A stretch of 25,481 bases of DNA, taken from the NCBI GenBank assembly GCA_900551965.1, contig URYF01000014.1, positions 1 to 25,481 on the forward strand, given 5' to 3'. This document shows positions 23,082-25,481 of the stretch, piece by piece (position 1 is the first letter of the stretch; each line of letters begins with the position of its first letter). The DNA is from an uncultured bacterium. Its GTDB lineage: Bacteria > Cyanobacteriota > Vampirovibrionia > Gastranaerophilales > Gastranaerophilaceae. The position numbers and the translations under genes are program-made. The notes beneath the pieces were generated by a model. It was not told the origin of the DNA and ran no database searches. It saw nothing but the letters and a program-made list of their open reading frames with translations.

Positions 23082-23101
23082 TTATTGATGAAAAGGAAAT
23101 T

Positions 23102-24244
23102 TTGTCCTATACTAAAACTACTATGAAAAATACTAGACAAACAAATATAAATATCCATAGAGATGCCTGGGTTGAGATTAATATATCTAATCTTGAAAAT
23201 AATATAAAAGAGATAAAGAAGAATGTTCCAAAGGGGGTAAAACTTCTGGGTGTTGTAAAAGCGGATGCTTACGGACACGGCTCTGTGATGCTTGCTCCAA
23301 CTATTTTAGCAAGCGGTATTGATATGCTCGGGGTAGCTTCAATTGATGAGGGGGTTGATTTAAGGCAGGCAAAAATAAATTGCGAAATACTTGTTCTAGG
23401 TGCTGTTCCTGTTTGGGCAGTTGAAAGTGCTGTTAAGAATGATTTAAGTATTGCGATATTTTCTCAAGGGCATATAAAAGCTTGTGAACAAGCTTATCTT
23501 CGCACAGGTATAAAACCTAAAGTTCATATAAAACTGGATACAGGCATGAATAGAATCGGGGTTCGTGCTGATGGAGCGGTTGAATTTATAAAGCAGGTAC
23601 AAAAACTTGATTATATAAACCTGCAGGGAATCTTTACTCATCTTGCAGCGGCCGAAGAACTTGAGAAAGCTAAAGAGCAAATTAAAAAATGGAATAGTGT
23701 TATTGATAATATCAATACTGACGGGCTGCTTTTACATATTCTAAATACCGCGGGAACAATATGCTACAATGTTCCTAATTCAAACATGAGACGTGTCGGA
23801 ATTGCTTTATATGGTTTGTATCCTGATTTTCCTGATATCGAATTTAAAAAGCCGGGATTAAAACAATTAATTTCTTTAAAAGGCAGGATTGTAAATATTC
23901 ACACTGCCAAAAACGGAGAAGGTATAAGCTATTGTCACACATATACCGCTAAAGGTGACAGGACGATTGCTACAGTACCTATCGGATATGCTGACGGGGT
24001 TCCAAGGCTTTTATCAAACAAGATAAAAGGGGTAGTGAATGGAGTTGAAGTTCCTCAAGTCGGCAATATTACTATGGATCAGATGATGTTTGATATCACG
24101 GGAGTTGGTGCAAATCTTGGTGATGTTATTACTCTTCTTGATGAAGACCATTTAATAGATGAGTGGGCAGAGATTTTGAATACGATAAATTATGAACTTA
24201 CATGCAGGCTGAAAGTAAGATTGCCGCGGGTTTATACAAGATAG
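23102..24244 (+). CDS. alr: Alanine racemase
   Basis: 380 aa from a TTG start that has AAAAGGAAATT directly upstream; the ATG at 23123 has no ribosome site but is possible (373 aa). PLP-dependent L/D-alanine interconversion supplies D-Ala for peptidoglycan. Family elements: AWVEINISNLENN at the start of the barrel, KADAYGHG with the PLP lysine K53, HIKLDTGMNRIG, GIFTHLAAAE, MRRVGIALYG, GISYCHTYTA with the catalytic Tyr (about residue 277), IATVPIGYADGVPR, and QVGNITMDQMMFDI near the C-terminus. All catalytic parts are present. Length is normal (about 360-390). The next gene starts 12 nt after its stop with GAGGG, forming one transcript with the flavoprotein gene. Confidence 0.96.
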   Translation: MSYTKTTMKNTRQTNINIHRDAWVEINISNLENNIKEIKKNVPKGVKLLGVVKADAYGHGSVMLAPTILASGIDMLGVASIDEGVDLRQAKINCEILVLGAVPVWAVESAVKNDLSIAIFSQGHIKACEQAYLRTGIKPKVHIKLDTGMNRIGVRADGAVEFIKQVQKLDYINLQGIFTHLAAAEELEKAKEQIKKWNSVIDNINTDGLLLHILNTAGTICYNVPNSNMRRVGIALYGLYPDFPDIEFKKPGLKQLISLKGRIVNIHTAKNGEGISYCHTYTAKGDRTIATVPIGYADGVPRLLSNKIKGVVNGVEVPQVGNITMDQMMFDITGVGANLGDVITLLDEDHLIDEWAEILNTINYELTCRLKVRLPRVYTR

Positions 24245-24256
24245 AGGGTTTAGATT

Positions 24257-25481
24257 ATGGAAAACTTTGATTTGGGGATAATAGGGGCAGGACCGGCAGG
24301 ATATACTGCAGCATTGCATGCAGCTGCTAAAGGTGAAAGAGTCGTTCTTTTTGAAAAAGATGAAATTGGCGGGGTTTGCCTTAATAAAGGCTGTATCCCG
24401 ACAAAAAGTATATTATCTGCTTCTGAGTTGTTTTATAAAATTAACCATTGTGATACTTGCGGGATTAGTGCCGAAAATGTTGTGTTAGACTATTCAAAAG
24501 TGATTGAGCGCAAAAATAAAACTGTTCTCCAGTTAAGAAAAGGTATTGAATTAGCTCTTAAAAATGCTAAAGTTACCGTGATTAAGGCTAATGCTGAAAT
24601 TGTTGATTTGACAACAATCAAAGCTGATGATGTGAGTTATAACTGTAAAAAAATCATTTGTGCTGCCGGCTCATCTGCGCGTAGTGTTAAGGGGTTGGAA
24701 TTTGACCACGAATTTATAATATCATCAGATGATATTTTAAATCTTGAAACCTTACCCAAAAGTATTTTGATTGTCGGCTCGGGTGCTATTGGGATTGAAT
24801 GGGCAAGGATTATGTCTAATTTTGGAGTTGAGACAACTGTTGTCGAGCTTGCAGCGCACCTTCTTCCGCTTGCTGATATTGAGGTTTCAAAAAGAGTTGA
24901 GAGAATGTTCAAGTCACGTAAAATTAAATTTTATACAGAAACTTCAATAGATAAAATTGATAATAGAAGTGCTACTCTTTCAAACGGAGAAATTATTGAA
25001 CCTGAAAAAGTTCTTGTAGCAATCGGCAGAACACCTAACAAATGTGCAAATATTGATGGTGTAACCTGTCTTGGTGATATGACAGGCGAAATTCAGCTTG
25101 CACATTTTGCCATAAAAGAAGCTGTTGAAGAGGTTGATAATATTCCGTTTGACAAAACCCTAACCCCCAGTGTTATTTATGGAACTCCTGAAATTGCCTG
25201 GGTTGGGAAACGTGAGCAGGATTTAGAAATTGGTACATTTAAAAAATCTATAATTCTTATATCAGCTTTAGGAAAAGCTCATTGTGACGGGGAAACAGAA
25301 GGTTTTATAAAACTTTTAAGCCGTGATGATAAAATTATTGGTGCGCATATTATATCTGTTGAAGCATCTGCTCTTTTACAAGAAGTTATAATCGCAATGC
25401 AGAATGATATTTCGGTTGAAAAACTTAAAGAAACCTGTTTTGCTCACCCTACATATTCTGAAGGCATTTTTGAAACTTTAT
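24257..25481 (+). CDS. Compact dihydrolipoamide dehydrogenase-like flavoprotein (3' cut by window)
   Basis: 408 codons are present and the frame is open to the window edge. The ATG has GAGGG 8 nt upstream. Order: FAD-binding GAGPAG near residue 10, redox disulfide C41/C46 in GGVCLNKGCIPTKS, NAD-binding GSGAIG at about 173, AIGRTPN, a second FAD motif CLGDMTGEIQLAH (about 270), dimerisation domain with VIYGTPEIAWVG, and the catalytic His-Glu in HPTYSEGIFE (about 396). The family normally has some 30 more residues between the NAD motif and the GD motif, including the strand that leads to xTxxPxIYAxGD; here only about ten residues lie between GRTPN and LGD. All other key residues are intact and there is no frameshift. 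Expected role: E3 of a 2-oxoacid dehydrogenase or glycine cleavage system; no partner gene is visible. Confidence 0.88.
   Translation, partial: MENFDLGIIGAGPAGYTAALHAAAKGERVVLFEKDEIGGVCLNKGCIPTKSILSASELFYKINHCDTCGISAENVVLDYSKVIERKNKTVLQLRKGIELALKNAKVTVIKANAEIVDLTTIKADDVSYNCKKIICAAGSSARSVKGLEFDHEFIISSDDILNLETLPKSILIVGSGAIGIEWARIMSNFGVETTVVELAAHLLPLADIEVSKRVERMFKSRKIKFYTETSIDKIDNRSATLSNGEIIEPEKVLVAIGRTPNKCANIDGVTCLGDMTGEIQLAHFAIKEAVEEVDNIPFDKTLTPSVIYGTPEIAWVGKREQDLEIGTFKKSIILISALGKAHCDGETEGFIKLLSRDDKIIGAHIISVEASALLQEVIIAMQNDISVEKLKETCFAHPTYSEGIFETL

Noticed and set aside
22996..23101. A metal riboswitch (yybP-ykoY type) upstream of the exporters
   Set aside because: The leader is only about 30 nt from the predicted start to the ATG, too short, and the conserved riboswitch loops are absent.
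1..25481. CRISPR array, tRNA or rRNA genes, or transposase genes
   Set aside because: No regularly spaced repeats, no cloverleaf or rRNA-like blocks and no transposase or integrase motifs were seen on reading both strands.

Overview
The window is an AT-rich bacterial chromosome segment with dense genes on both strands, classical Shine-Dalgarno sites and sigma70-type promoters. The best guess for the host is a non-photosynthetic member of the Cyanobacteriota, a gut Melainabacteria/Gastranaerophilales-like organism. This rests on a DUF1822-like protein next to an ECF-like sigma factor (a cyanobacterial pairing), on small Ala/Pro-rich proteins with an N-terminal NxxFxG tag that I associate with this lineage, and on rubrerythrin, which suggests an anaerobe. 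The taxonomic call is inference.

Layout. 1-1250: a small phage-tail cassette on the minus strand (fibre-like protein and accessory protein) with its own promoter, beside a perfect 18-bp hairpin terminator. 1279-1689: small tagged protein. 1865-10419: a plus-strand block with a 1276-aa membrane protein (DUF1822-like N-terminus, huge acidic cytoplasmic region, one membrane helix, TonB-C-like exported end), a sigma factor, a triple-zinc-ribbon STAND-type ATPase with a helical-repeat tail, and two unrecognised genes (226/213 aa and 86 aa). 10420-10610: a short intergenic region that looks like a minus-strand small RNA gene (promoter, CU-rich loop, strong terminator) back to back with the promoter of an apparently leaderless aroQ. 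11066-11321: two dispersed intergenic repeats and a probable gene remnant.

11320-13444 (minus): a PAS/histidine-kinase-like protein lacking the phospho-accepting His, followed 1 nt later by a MalK/MsmX-type ABC ATPase. 13624-13953: second small tagged protein with a good terminator. 14031-18533 (minus): 1500-aa AsmA/YhdP-like protein, probably an envelope lipid-transfer protein, which implies an outer membrane. 18590-19168 (minus): rubrerythrin. 19338-19505 (plus): 55-aa small protein. 19510-22995 (minus): probable three-gene operon of two tandem paralogous 10-TM heavy-metal exporters (ArsP_2-like) and a TPR-glycosyltransferase. 23102-25481 (plus): alanine racemase and a compact dihydrolipoamide-dehydrogenase-like flavoprotein cut by the window edge. 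The exporter and racemase promoters diverge with overlapping -35 boxes, and the region holds two operator-like dyads.

The best candidates for something undescribed are the DUF1822/TonB-C transmembrane protein with its sigma factor and zinc-ribbon ATPase (a possible trans-envelope signalling system), the candidate small RNA at about 10446-10537, the His-less kinase coupled to an ABC ATPase, and the regulated metal-exporter pair.
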